DNA of 64,000 nt from Streptomyces sp. B93 (GCF_018070565.1 NZ_JAGPXL010000014.1:62001-126000); one strand, 5' to 3'. Counted from the stretch's first letter, positions 39,511 to 47,931 are shown. Made by a program: numbers and translations. The notes: a model not told the origin generated them from the sequence alone.

Positions 39511-40422
39511 CTACGGTCGGGCAGCGGGCGGCGGCCAGTGGGCCCGGAGCGTGCGCACCGTCTCGGCGATCGCCGGACGCCGCCCCAGCCCCGAACGCCA
39601 CAGCGCGTAAAGCCGCCGTACCGGCACCGGATCCAGCACCACCTCCACCACCCCCTCCGGCAACGGCCCCCGCCCCAGCCGCGGAATCAGACAGATGCCG
39701 AGCCCGGCCGCGACCAGGGCGACCAGTGTGGGATTCTCATCGGCCTGATGGACGATCTCCGGCTCATGACCCGCCGTCCGCAACGTCCGCACCAGCCACT
39801 CATGACACACCCGCCCCGGCGGCTGGCACACCCACCGCTCCCCGCCCAGCTCCTCCCGCCGCACCGACTCCCGCCCGGCGAACCGGTGCCCGCGCGGCAC
39901 CAGCAGCGTGCACTCGTCCTCCCCGATCGCCGCCTGCTCCACCCCCGGCGGCAACGTCAGCGAGGCGATGTCCCAGTCGTGCGCGACGGCCAGATCGACG
40001 GCGCCCTTGGCGACCATGCCGACCGACAGGTGCGGGTCCACCTCACTGAGCCGCGCGTCCAGCGCGGGATGCCGTACGGCGAGATCCGCCAGCACCCCGG
40101 GCAGCAGCCCGCGCGCCGCCGACGCGAACGCCACCACGGTCAGCCGCCCCGCGGGCGTGCCGCGCCGCTCCTCCAGCTCCGTCTCCGCCCGCTCCACGAT
40201 CGCCATCAACTCCGCGGCCGTGTCGACCAGCTGACGCGCCTCTGCGGTCAGCCGTACCCCGCGCCCCTCACGCTCCAGCAGTACGGTCCTGGTCTCCCGC
40301 TCCAGCTTGGCGATCTGCTGGGACACCGCCGACGAGGTGTACCCGAGCGCGGTGGCGGCGGCACCGACGGTGCCGTGCACGGACACGGCGTGCAGGGCAC
40401 GCAACCGCTGAAGATCAAGCAC
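39511..40422 (-). CDS. LysR-family regulator (303 aa)
   Basis: The N-terminal winged HTH reads HAVSVHGTVGAAATALGYTS then SAVSQQIAKLERE (about residues 10-45), typical of LysR. The C-terminal effector-binding domain contains LPPGVEQAAIGEDECTLLVP and VALVAAGLGICLIPRLG. GTG 40422 is chosen because GGAGGACCC immediately precedes it; an upstream ATG would add 7 residues. It is divergent from an EamA transporter gene, a common LysR-target arrangement, so the transporter is the probable target. The 88-bp spacer has T-N11-A-type symmetry candidates but no clear single box. Confidence 0.88.
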   Translation of the reverse strand: MLDLQRLRALHAVSVHGTVGAAATALGYTSSAVSQQIAKLERETRTVLLEREGRGVRLTAEARQLVDTAAELMAIVERAETELEERRGTPAGRLTVVAFASAARGLLPGVLADLAVRHPALDARLSEVDPHLSVGMVAKGAVDLAVAHDWDIASLTLPPGVEQAAIGEDECTLLVPRGHRFAGRESVRREELGGERWVCQPPGRVCHEWLVRTLRTAGHEPEIVHQADENPTLVALVAAGLGICLIPRLGRGPLPEGVVEVVLDPVPVRRLYALWRSGLGRRPAIAETVRTLRAHWPPPAARP

Positions 40423-40510
40423 GGGTCCTCCATCCATCAGCAACGCTTAATCCAACCATGCAGCAATGATCGCTGGTGCTTCACGGTCGGCGCGGGTGAT
40501 CCTGCCGGAC

Positions 40511-41401
40511 ATGCGCCCCGCACACGTCCTCCTCGCCGTCCTGGTCGCCGCCGTATGGGGCGTCAACTTCACCGTCATAGAGATCGGCCTCGACCACTTC
40601 CCGCCGCTGCTCTTCTCCGCCCTGCGCTTCCTCGCGGCGGCGCTCCCGGCGGTGTTCCTCGTGGGCCGCCCGAAGGTCGCGTGGCGCTGGATCCTGGCCG
40701 TCGGCCTGGTACTGGGCGTGGCCAAGTTCGGCCTGCTCTTCGTCGGCATGGACGCGGGCATGCCCGCGGGCCTGTCCTCGCTGGTCCTCCAGATCCAGGC
40801 GGTCTTCACGGCGCTGATCGCCTACGCCGCCCTGTCCGAACGCCCGACCCGCCTCGCCACCACGGGCATGCTCATCGCCCTGTCCGGCATAGCCGTAGCC
40901 GCCCTGGACGAGGGCACCACCGGCCCCCTCGGCGCCTTCGCCCTCGTGATCCTGGCCGCGGCCTGCTGGGGCGCCTCCAACGTCCTCACCCGCAGGGCGT
41001 CCCCACCCGACGCCCTCAACTTCATGGTCTGGGTCAGCGTGGTCCCCGTCCTCCCCCTGCTGGCGCTGTCGTTGCTGCTGGAGGGCGCGCAGCGCGACCT
41101 GGACGCCCTGCGCGCCCTGGACTGGCAGGGCGCGGGCACCATCGCCTACGTCGCCTGGATCACGACGGTCTTCGGCTTCGGCGCCTGGGGCTGGCTCCTG
41201 CGCCGCCACCCGGCGTCCACGGTCGCCCCCTTCTCCCTCCTCGTACCGGTCTTCGGCATGACCTCGGCGGCACTGTTCCTGGGCGAGCCGGCGACGGGAC
41301 AGCGCTGGTGCGCGGCGGCCCTGCTGGTGGGCGGAGTGGCCCTGACGACCTGGAGGACGCCGGGGCGGCGGCGGGCGGTTGAGGTGCGCGCGGCTACGTA
41401 G
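40511..41401 (+). CDS. EamA/DMT-superfamily transporter (296 aa)
   Basis: Ten membrane helices are visible with the two EamA repeats: residues about 1-130 (MRPAHVLLAVLVAAVWGVNF, LQIQAVFTALIAY) and 145-280 (GAFALVILAAACWGASNVLT, SLLVPVFGMTSAALFLGEP). The family exports amino acids, nucleosides or metabolites such as O-acetylserine (YdeD-like). ATG 40511 gives a normal first helix; an upstream ATG at 40466 would add 15 residues. Divergent LysR regulator suggests induction by the exported compound. Confidence 0.88.
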   Translation: MRPAHVLLAVLVAAVWGVNFTVIEIGLDHFPPLLFSALRFLAAALPAVFLVGRPKVAWRWILAVGLVLGVAKFGLLFVGMDAGMPAGLSSLVLQIQAVFTALIAYAALSERPTRLATTGMLIALSGIAVAALDEGTTGPLGAFALVILAAACWGASNVLTRRASPPDALNFMVWVSVVPVLPLLALSLLLEGAQRDLDALRALDWQGAGTIAYVAWITTVFGFGAWGWLLRRHPASTVAPFSLLVPVFGMTSAALFLGEPATGQRWCAAALLVGGVALTTWRTPGRRRAVEVRAAT

Positions 41402-41502
41402 TTTGCCGGACGACGGGGGAGGACCGCCCGTGGGAAACTGCCGCGCCGCCCGTGAGGGCAGGGCCAGTTGGGCTACGACGTGTTACAGGGAGCGGCCGAC
41501 GC

Positions 41503-42279
41503 ATGGAACGACGTGGGGGGATGGGCCTGTGGGCAGGGCTGGCGGCGACGGCGCTGCTGCTCGCCGGGTGCGGAGGAGGGGGAGGGGACGACGACGCGGG
41601 GGCACCGGCCGGCTCGCCGCCGGCGTCAGAACGCGAACGCACATCGGCACCCCCGGAGACCACCCCGTCGTCCGACTCCCCGACCAGCGACCCCTCGCCC
41701 ACCGGGGCTGCCCCCGCCTCCGACATAGACCTGGACGAGGTCATCCTCAAGCCGGGCGACCTGGCAGAGTTCCAGATCACGGAGAGCCCGGGCGGCGACC
41801 GTGACATCCCACCCACCAAGGCCAGCCCCGCCACGTGCCAGCCGGTGGAGAACCTCCGCCTGGACGCCTACACCGCGACCCCCTCCGCCACGGCCCGCCG
41901 CTTCGCGTTGGCGACGACCGGCGACTACCGGGGCACCGGCACGACGATCACCCTGACCGCCTTCACCGCCACGGACGCCGAGAAGACCATGTCGGACCTG
42001 CGCTCGGCGGTGACGAAGTGCGCGAACGGCTACGAGGGAGGCGCACTCACCTTCAACGAGGTCCGCAAACTCACCCCCGTCCCCGTAGGCGACGAGGCGA
42101 TCTCCTTCCACCTGTCGGGCCGAGCCACCCCGACCTCGTACACCCTGGTCCGCCAGGGCTCCATCCTCGTCCGCCTCAGCTCGGCCGTGGGCACGGGCGG
42201 CGAGGCGGAGGTGCCCCAGCCGGTGGTGGTCCAACAGGTGATGAAGATCCAGGCAGCCGCAGCAAGAACGGCGTCATAA
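41503..42279 (+). CDS. Lipoprotein of unknown function (258 aa)
   Basis: The lipobox LLAGC (in GLAATALLLAGCG) follows MERRGGMGLW, with a low-complexity Ser/Pro/Thr/Asp linker (about residues 30-75). The mature domain contains ILKPGDLAEFQITESPGGDR and ATARRFALATTGDYRGTGTT, a fold often seen in Streptomyces lipoproteins of unknown function. ATG 41503 has GGGAG 9 nt upstream. No co-directional neighbour follows. Confidence 0.78.
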   Translation: MERRGGMGLWAGLAATALLLAGCGGGGGDDDAGAPAGSPPASERERTSAPPETTPSSDSPTSDPSPTGAAPASDIDLDEVILKPGDLAEFQITESPGGDRDIPPTKASPATCQPVENLRLDAYTATPSATARRFALATTGDYRGTGTTITLTAFTATDAEKTMSDLRSAVTKCANGYEGGALTFNEVRKLTPVPVGDEAISFHLSGRATPTSYTLVRQGSILVRLSSAVGTGGEAEVPQPVVVQQVMKIQAAAARTAS

Positions 42280-42344
42280 CCACGCCCCCGAGCAAGTGAC
42301 CGTTGGGGCCGCCCGCTTCTTTGCCAGGGTCGTGCTTCCGCGCC

Positions 42345-42430
42345 CCGGCCTCATGGGCGCTCCGCTACGCTCCGCGTCGCCTTCGGCGATCGGCCTGCGG
42401 CCGCCCCTTGACCCCGGCCCGCTCCAGCCC
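42345..42430. repeat. GC-rich hairpin element typical of Streptomyces intergenic regions
   Basis: Inside a 550-bp stretch without genes (42280-42828) is an 85-bp element with two adjacent hairpins: TCGCC-TTC-GGCGA (42377-42389) and CGGCC-TGC-GGCCG (42391-42403). I recall similar GCGCTCCGCT-type extragenic elements in other Streptomyces genomes. It may end the lipoprotein transcript. No protein is supported. Confidence 0.5.
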
Positions 42431-42501
42431 GGGTGAGAAGCGAGCGGGCGGCCCGGAAAGACGGGTGGCCAGGGTCTGTTGTCCCTTCAGGTGGGCTTCG
42501 T

Positions 42502-42744
42502 GGTGGGTCGGGGTTGTGGGGGTGCGTCAGCCTCTCGCCTGCACGCCGGGCGGGTTCAGCGGGTTGCGGCCCGGTGGCGGGTGCGCGTCAGGTGGTCGGG
42601 GGTACGCCGGGATGGGCTTGGCGGCTATCGGCCGGTGGGGTGCGCATCAGGCAGGCGGCGCGCCGGGACGGGCTCAGCGGCTGACGGTTGGTGGGGGATG
42701 CGCGTCCGGTGGATGGGGCATGCCGGATCGGCTCAGCGAGCCTC
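42502..42744. repeat. Four degenerate tandem repeats of about 56-66 bp
   Basis: Units start near 42502, 42568, 42630 and 42686. Each begins with a GGnnGGTGGGGG-like segment, then TGCGCGTCAGG, GCCGGGACGGGCTCAGC and a short variable tail. Identity between units is partial but ordered. Any open frames across it encode repetitive Arg/Gly/Ala-rich sequence with no conserved domain, so I treat it as noncoding repeat DNA. Confidence 0.65.
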
Positions 42745-42801
42745 GGAGGGCCGTGGGCAGGTGTGCGGGTGGGCAAGAGGCACGGGCCGGGGCCGGACCC
42801 T

Positions 42802-43362
42802 TGAACCGCTCCGGGATCGGTGGAGGCTCTATGCGTTGACTCCAGCCGCCGGTTGGGGCTGGTGTTGAGCGTAGTGGTTGGTCTCGTGCTCGTAGGGCGG
42901 GATGTCGCCGATCGCTGTGTGGAGGCGCTGGTTGTTGAACCAGTCGACCCATTCCGCGGTGGCGAGTTCAACGTCGGCCAGGCCGTGCCAGGGCCTGCGC
43001 GGCTTGATCAACTCCGTCTTGTAGAGGCCGATCTGGGATTCCATGAGCGCGTTGTCCAAGGCGTCGCCGACGGTGCCGATCGAGGCGTCGATGCCGGCCT
43101 CGATCAGGTGCGCGGTGAACGCGAAAGACGTGTACTGACTGCCCGCGTCCGAATGATGAACCAGCCCCGGGCCAGCGGGAGTTCCGGCTCGGTCGCGACG
43201 CCACAAGGCCATGTCGAGCGCGTCGAGGACGAGCTTGGCCCGCTTGCTGGTGGCGACGGACCAGCCCACGATCGCCCGGGAGAACACGTCCACGACGAAC
43301 GCGACGTAGACGATCCCCGACCAGGTGGCGACATAGGTGAAGTCAGCCACCCACCGCTCGTT
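42802..43362 (-). mobile_element. IS3-family insertion-sequence fragment (right end and transposase DDE half)
   Basis: The segment carries the C-terminal integrase-core half of an IS3 OrfB transposase and, downstream of its stop, TGAACCGCTCCGGGATCGGT starting at 42802, which resembles the right terminal inverted repeat of actinobacterial IS3 elements. The left end, orfA and the N-terminal half of orfB are missing; the fragment joins directly to a regulator gene at about 43362. It is therefore a one-ended remnant that cannot move by itself. Confidence 0.75.
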
Positions 43363-43965
43363 CTGGCGCACTGCCGCCAGGCAAGGACTGGACGCCCGCT
43401 GTGCCGCCCAGTCCATTCGATCCAGAGCGACGGATGAGAGGTCGTAGTAGCCGAGCTTCACACTGATGTCGTGTGCTGTCCGGTAGGCGGAGGCGAGGGC
43501 CTTCCACAGCTCGGTCGAGGGAGCCGACCACGACATGTGCGTCAGCTCCGCGATCAAGCTCGGCAACTGCCGGGCAGCCTTCCGTAGGTGTGTGGCCCGC
43601 ACGTCTTCACAGAGACGGTCAGCCGCCGAGATCAGCTGGTCTGCTGGTCGCGCCGTGAGGTCCGGATTGCGGCCGAGGTCGTAGAGATCGAGGGATTCGC
43701 GGATAGGCCGGACCAGTTCGGCGAGGCGGTCCCGCTGTAGTTCCGTCACGTACGGCTGTCCGGTCAGGGCCGTGACATCGATGCTGAGCACCTTGGCGCA
43801 GGCCGCGACGAAGTCCGCTGTCGCTGGGCGGGCACCGCACTCCACTTGGTTGAGCAGACTGTACGAGTAGGGGAGCAGGTCGGCCATCTGGCGCTGTGTG
43901 AGCCTGGCCAGTCTGCGCTGTTCCTTGATGCGCGCGCCAGTGTGGTTGTCGTCCAGCGTGGGCAT
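42829..43965 (-). CDS. XRE regulator fused in frame to an IS3 transposase DDE domain (378 aa chimera)
   Basis: Residues 1-201 are an XRE-type HTH regulator of the Streptomyces XRE/flavoprotein pairs: GARIKEQRRLARLTQRQMAD is the start of the HTH, followed by a helical domain to RASSPCLAAVRQ. At residue 202 the sequence changes without a stop to an IS3 OrfB core: D208 (WVADFTYV), D273 (HHSDAGSQY) and E309 (NALMESQIG), with D273-E309 having the D(35)E spacing. The catalytic triad is intact but OrfB lacks its N-terminal DNA-binding region. ATG 43965 has GGAG upstream. Its divergent partner flavoprotein gene remains intact. Confidence 0.85.
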   Translation of the reverse strand: MPTLDDNHTGARIKEQRRLARLTQRQMADLLPYSYSLLNQVECGARPATADFVAACAKVLSIDVTALTGQPYVTELQRDRLAELVRPIRESLDLYDLGRNPDLTARPADQLISAADRLCEDVRATHLRKAARQLPSLIAELTHMSWSAPSTELWKALASAYRTAHDISVKLGYYDLSSVALDRMDWAAQRASSPCLAAVRQNERWVADFTYVATWSGIVYVAFVVDVFSRAIVGWSVATSKRAKLVLDALDMALWRRDRAGTPAGPGLVHHSDAGSQYTSFAFTAHLIEAGIDASIGTVGDALDNALMESQIGLYKTELIKPRRPWHGLADVELATAEWVDWFNNQRLHTAIGDIPPYEHETNHYAQHQPQPAAGVNA

Positions 43966-44055
43966 ACTGGTCTCCGTTCCAAGCACCCACGTGGCACCGT
44001 ACCCGCCTCTGACTCTCCTGAGTCCGCGAGCGGTTGCATGTGGTCGGATGTGCGT

Positions 44056-44604
44056 ATGAAGCCAACCGACCGTGTCCTCTACCTGTTCGGCTCCGCGGCC
44101 CCGCCCGTTTTCGATATCGCCCGCGCGGTCGCGGCGGCGCAGGCCCACGGCTTCGACGTGTGCCTCGGGCTGACGCCGACCGCCGCGCGGTGGCTGGCGC
44201 CCCAGCTCGTCGAGTTGGAGCGGCAGACGGGGCACCCGGTGCGCAGCGAGTACAAGATGCCCGGTCAGCCGGACGTGTGGCCGAAGGCGGACGTGATCGC
44301 GGTCGCGCCCGCCACTTTCAACACGGTGAACTCATGGGCGCTCGGGCTTACTCATCAGTTCGTCGTGGGTGTCGTCGCCGAGGGCGTCGGCAAGGGCATC
44401 CCCATGGTGACGATGCCGTGTGTCAACGCCGCCTATGTGCGGCACCCACAGTTCGAACGCAGCATCGGCGCGCTGCGTGCGATGGGTGTGCGGGTGCTGT
44501 ACGGCGAGGGCGGCTTCGTGCCCAACGAGCCTGGGCAGGGGAAACCGAGTGAGTACCCCTGGGATCTGGTGCTGAGCGCCGTGGACGAGGTCTGCGTCAG
44601 GTGA
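44056..44604 (+). CDS. Flavoprotein of the HFCD family (182 aa)
   Basis: MKPTDRVLYLFGSAAPPVFD opens a Rossmann-like flavodoxin-related fold (HFCD: homo-oligomeric flavin-containing Cys decarboxylases). ADVIAVAPATFNTVNSWALG is the conserved FMN-binding PASANT-like motif (here PATFNT), and MVTMPCVNAAYVRHP is the active-site segment. Reactions of this Streptomyces subgroup are not established. It is divergent from the XRE chimera gene; the two form a pair repeated often in Streptomyces. No obvious Shine-Dalgarno lies before ATG 44056. Confidence 0.85.
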   Translation: MKPTDRVLYLFGSAAPPVFDIARAVAAAQAHGFDVCLGLTPTAARWLAPQLVELERQTGHPVRSEYKMPGQPDVWPKADVIAVAPATFNTVNSWALGLTHQFVVGVVAEGVGKGIPMVTMPCVNAAYVRHPQFERSIGALRAMGVRVLYGEGGFVPNEPGQGKPSEYPWDLVLSAVDEVCVR

Positions 44605-44618
44605 GCGACCCCGCCCCC

Positions 44619-45428
44619 TCACGCCGAGTCGTTCAGCAGCCGTGCCAGGTGGTCCCGCCCCCCGTCCAGCAGTTCCGGCAGGGGTGCCGCGTCCGGGTGC
44701 CAGCGCTTTTCGTACTCCCAGCACAGCCAGCCGTCCCAGCCGTGGCGGGAGAGGATCTCGACGCACTCGGCGAGGGGGAGGACGCCGGTGCCCAGGGGGA
44801 GCGGGGTGGTGTCGTCGGCGGAGGCGATGTCCTTGACCTGGAGGTAGCCGAGGTAGGGGGCGAGGGCGGCGTAGGTCTCGGAGGGCTGTTCGCCGCCGAG
44901 CCAGGTGTGCATCACGTCCCAGAGGGCGCCGACCTGGCGGTGGCCGACCAGGCCCAGGACGCGGATGGTGTCGGCGGCGGTGCGGTGGGAGTCGTGGGTC
45001 TCCAGGAGGATGCGCACCCCGGCGTCGGTGGCGTGTTCCGCCGCCGTCCCCAGTCGGCGCGCGGCGGTCGCGTCGGCCTCGTCGGGGGCCTGCCCGTGCA
45101 CGTCGGCGCCGGGGAAGACACGGACGTACGGGGCGCCCAGGTCGCGCGCGAGGTCCAGCAGGGCGTACAGCTCCGTGAGTACGGGTTCGTCGTCGCCCGG
45201 CGCGGCCACGCGCGCGTACCCGGCGAGGCTGAGCACCTCGATCCCGGCTGCCTTGAACTGGGCTGCCGCGTCGGCCCGTTCGTCGGGGCTGAGGCCGGGG
45301 TGCACCGGTTCCTCGGCGTGGGCGCGCAGTTCGACGCCGTGATAGCCGTGGTCGGCGGCGAGTCGGATGACGTCGGGGAGGGGGAGACCGGGGACGCCGA
45401 GAGTGGAGAACGCCAGTTTCATGCTCAT
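44619..45428 (-). CDS. TIM-barrel sugar phosphate isomerase/epimerase-like protein (269 aa)
   Basis: AP-endonuclease-2 superfamily TIM barrel. MSMKLAFSTLGVPGLPLPDV opens it, followed by GYHGVELRAHAEEP, the metal Glu region ILLETHDSHRTA, VGALWDVMHTWLG and YLQVKDIASADD, the standard metal-ligand order of xylose-isomerase-like enzymes. WDGWLCWEYEKRWHPDAA closes the barrel. It likely isomerises or epimerises a free or phosphorylated sugar. The gene is convergent with the flavoprotein gene, 14 nt apart. An alternative start at 45422 would remove two residues. Confidence 0.85.
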   Translation of the reverse strand: MSMKLAFSTLGVPGLPLPDVIRLAADHGYHGVELRAHAEEPVHPGLSPDERADAAAQFKAAGIEVLSLAGYARVAAPGDDEPVLTELYALLDLARDLGAPYVRVFPGADVHGQAPDEADATAARRLGTAAEHATDAGVRILLETHDSHRTAADTIRVLGLVGHRQVGALWDVMHTWLGGEQPSETYAALAPYLGYLQVKDIASADDTTPLPLGTGVLPLAECVEILSRHGWDGWLCWEYEKRWHPDAAPLPELLDGGRDHLARLLNDSA

Positions 45429-45460
45429 CGACCCTACTCGGCGCCGCGCCGCCCGGCGCG

Positions 45461-46396
45461 TCACTCCGGCGTCGAGTGCAGTGCCAGCCGCCAGTCCTGG
45501 CCGATCAGGTCGTGGCCGAAGGAGCGGTGCGGCTTCTCGGCGACCAGGACGAAGCCGTGCCGTTGGTAGAGGCGGCGGGCGGCGCTGAGCACGTCGTTGG
45601 TCCACAGGGTCAGGTCGCGGTAGCCGACGCCGCGGGCGAAGTCGACGACGGCCGTGACGAGCCGGTCGCCGATGCCGAGGCCGCGGGCGTCGGGTTCGAC
45701 GAGGAGGAGGCGCAGCCGTGCGGTGCCGGGCGAGTCGTCCCGTACGCACATCACGCAGCCCACGGGGCGGCCGTCCAGCTCGGCGATCCAGGCCCGTTCC
45801 AGGTGCGGGTCGTGGTCCTCGGCGAAGTCGGCGACGATGCGGGCGACGAGGCCCTCGTAGTCGGTGTTCCAGCCGTACTCGGCGGCGTAGAGGGCGGCGT
45901 TGCGCTGCACGATCCAGCCGAGGTCACCGGGGCCGGGTTCGCGCAGCAGGACGTCCTCGGGGTGGGGCGTGCGGTCGCCGTCGCCGAGGATGGTCCGCAC
46001 GGTGCGCATCGCCTCGGCGAGGCGGGGGCGGTCGGCGGGCGCCACCCCTGCGAGCAGCGCGCCGACCGTTTCCCGGGCCCTTTCGTCGAGCCGTGCGGCG
46101 GTCTCGCGTCCCGCGCCGGTGAGGCTGATACGGCGTCGGCGCGGGTCCTTCTCCGACGGCCCCCGTTCGATCAGCCCGTCCTGTTCGAAGCGGTTGAGGA
46201 TACGGCTCAGGTATCCGGCGTCCAGATGCAGCTGAACCCGCAGGTCGGCGGCGTCCGTGTGCGCGGAGTGCGCCAGTTCGTACAGCACGCGCGACTCGGT
46301 GAGCGTGTACGGGGCGTACAGGTGGCGGCCGTAGTCGAGGGCGCCGATGACGTTGGTGTAGAAGCGGTTGAAGGAGCGGATGTCCTGGACGGTCAC
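45461..46396 (-). CDS. MarR regulator fused to GNAT acetyltransferase (311 aa)
   Basis: The N-terminal MarR winged helix (about residues 1-140) has LTESRVLYELAHSAHTDAAD, then LHLDAGYLSRILNRFEQDGL and DPRRRRISLT as wing. The C-terminal GNAT domain (about 155-311) has the acetyl-CoA loop VEPDARGLGIGDRLVTAVVD and the LYQRHGFVLV segment. This domain order is a known fusion in actinobacteria; the acetyltransferase may act on a small molecule sensed by the MarR part. GTG 46396 has GGAGG 10 nt upstream. Confidence 0.9.
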   Translation of the reverse strand: MTVQDIRSFNRFYTNVIGALDYGRHLYAPYTLTESRVLYELAHSAHTDAADLRVQLHLDAGYLSRILNRFEQDGLIERGPSEKDPRRRRISLTGAGRETAARLDERARETVGALLAGVAPADRPRLAEAMRTVRTILGDGDRTPHPEDVLLREPGPGDLGWIVQRNAALYAAEYGWNTDYEGLVARIVADFAEDHDPHLERAWIAELDGRPVGCVMCVRDDSPGTARLRLLLVEPDARGLGIGDRLVTAVVDFARGVGYRDLTLWTNDVLSAARRLYQRHGFVLVAEKPHRSFGHDLIGQDWRLALHSTPE

Positions 46397-46464
46397 GGTC
46401 GATCGGCCTCCAGCCCCGGATGCGTGCCCCCGACATCTGACCTCCGGGCCCTTGACCCGGATAA

Positions 46465-46477
46465 CTGACTCAGTCAG
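46465..46477. promoter_or_regulatory. Palindrome upstream of marR-GNAT
   Basis: CTGACT-C-AGTCAG is a 13-bp palindrome, 68 bp before the GTG start. MarR proteins often autoregulate through such sites; this is the best candidate operator here. Confidence 0.5.
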
Positions 46478-46642
46478 AGGTTCCGTCGACTCGAAGCCTA
46501 GGCCGCCCCCCGGCTCCCGTCCACGCCGCGCACACGCACCGCCGCCCCCGCGGCCCCCCGGAGGTCCGAGCACCGCCGCCCCGAACCGTCCCGGAGGCCC
46601 CCCGCACCCTTACCCCGGCGCACCCCGGAGCCCCCCGCACCG

Positions 46643-47689
46643 TCACCCCCGAGGCACCCCAGAAGACCCCCGCACCATCAACTCCCCCCGCACCATGGCG
46701 ATCCCCCCGGGCGGCGCCTCCTCCCGCCCCATGGCGATCCGCCCCGCCCGTGCCCCCGCCGCGGCCAGCGGCAGCCGGACCGTCGTCAGGGACGGCACCG
46801 CGTCGATGCTGAACGGCAGGTCGTCGAACCCGGCCACGGACACGTCGTCCGGGATGCGCCGCCCGGACTCCCGCAGCGCCGCGCAGGCGCCCAGTGCGAC
46901 GGAGTCGTTGGCGGCGACGACGGCGGTGAGGGTGGGGTCGCGGCGCAGCAGCTCCAGCGTGGCCTCGTAGCCGGAGCGGCGGTCGTAGCGGCCGTGCACG
47001 GTCCAGCGGGGGTCCTCGTCGATCCCGGCGGCGGCGAGCGCCTCGCGGTGGCCCTCCAGGCGGTGCCGGGTGGTGGTGCGTTCCTCGGGCCCGGCGATGT
47101 AGCCGAGCCGTCGGTGGCCGAGGCCGATGAGATGTTCGGTCAGCTGTCGTCCGCCGCCGCGGTTGTCGAAGGTGAGGGCGATGGCCCCGGTGTCGGGCGC
47201 GGGCGGCCGTCCGCACAGCACCACGCGGGTCCCTGCGTCGCCCAGCTTGCGCAGCTTGGACGCCACCGCCGCCGCGTGCGCCGCGTCCTCCATGGCCCCG
47301 CCGGTCAGCACGACCGCCGCGGCCCGCTGCCGTTGGAGCAGGGTCAGGTAGGTCAGCTCACGCTCGGGCGAGCCGCCGGTGTTGCAGACGACGGCGAGTC
47401 GCTCGCCGCCCGCGCGTCCGCCGGGGCCGCCGATCTCGGACTGGATGGCTCCGGCCATGATCCCGAAGAACGGGTCGGCGATGTCGTTGACCAGGATGCC
47501 GACCAGGTCGGAGGTGGCGGCGGCGAGGGCGCTCGCGGGGCCGTTGAGGACGTAGTCGAGTTCGTCGACCGCCTTGAGCACCCGCTCCCTGGTGGAGGCG
47601 GCTACGGGGTAGTTGCCGTTCAGCACGCGCGACACCGTCGCGGGCGAGACCTGGGCGCGGGCCGCCACGTCCGCCAGGGTCACCGTCAT
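46643..47689 (-). CDS. LacI-family regulator (348 aa)
   Basis: HTH MTVTLADVAARAQVSPATVS then RVLNGNYPVAASTRERV (residues 1-37) with hinge helix LNGPASALAA, followed by a periplasmic-binding-type ligand domain (VGILVNDIADPFFGIMAGAI, TAVVAANDSVALGA, VSVAGFDDLPFS). It is divergent from the three-gene carbohydrate operon starting at 48009, with a LacI-type operator between them, so it very probably represses that operon and responds to its sugar substrate. The C-terminus ends GSSGVPRG, preceded by G-rich repeats in the DNA. Confidence 0.92.
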   Translation of the reverse strand: MTVTLADVAARAQVSPATVSRVLNGNYPVAASTRERVLKAVDELDYVLNGPASALAAATSDLVGILVNDIADPFFGIMAGAIQSEIGGPGGRAGGERLAVVCNTGGSPERELTYLTLLQRQRAAAVVLTGGAMEDAAHAAAVASKLRKLGDAGTRVVLCGRPPAPDTGAIALTFDNRGGGRQLTEHLIGLGHRRLGYIAGPEERTTTRHRLEGHREALAAAGIDEDPRWTVHGRYDRRSGYEATLELLRRDPTLTAVVAANDSVALGACAALRESGRRIPDDVSVAGFDDLPFSIDAVPSLTTVRLPLAAAGARAGRIAMGREEAPPGGIAMVRGELMVRGSSGVPRG

Positions 47690-47862
47690 GTCCTCGTCCT
47701 CCGGTCGCGCATCTCGTCGTACGCCGTTGTACAGGCCCTGGGCCCCGGCCGTGGGCGTACGCCCACCTACACATCCGAACCCTCGGTCGCGGTTCCGGAG
47801 CAGACCTTAAGGCCAAGGACACCGTTGTTCGACCCTTCGAACGACTCGCCTTCGCGGTGGTC

Positions 47863-47891
47863 TTGTCCAACCGCAGTTCAGAGGCTAGCTT
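47863..47891 (+). promoter_or_regulatory. Candidate promoter of the carbohydrate operon
   Basis: TTGTCC (47863-47868), a 17-nt spacer and TAGCTT (47886-47891) form a sigma-HrdB-like promoter. The LacI-type site lies just downstream, where a bound repressor would block transcription. Confidence 0.5.
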
Positions 47892-47902
47892 CTGGAGTGA
47901 TA

Positions 47903-47931
47903 GAAAGCGCTTGCTGCATACGCTTGCTGCA
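47903..47931. promoter_or_regulatory. LacI-type operator with a directly repeated half
   Basis: GAAAGCGCTTGC (47903-47914) matches the GAAAGCGCTTTC class of LacI/GalR operators. The segment CGCTTGCTGCA occurs at 47908-47918 and again at 47921-47931, 13 bp apart. It sits between the divergent lacI and operon promoters. Confidence 0.75.

Noticed and set aside
42502-42744. Considered a CRISPR-like array
   Set aside because: Units are degenerate 56-66 bp without constant repeat/variable spacer structure, and no cas gene is in the window.
42303-42839. Open frames of 129-178 codons in the repeat region
   Set aside because: They follow the DNA repeats, are rich in Arg/Gly/Ala, have no RBS or conserved motif, and change frame between units.
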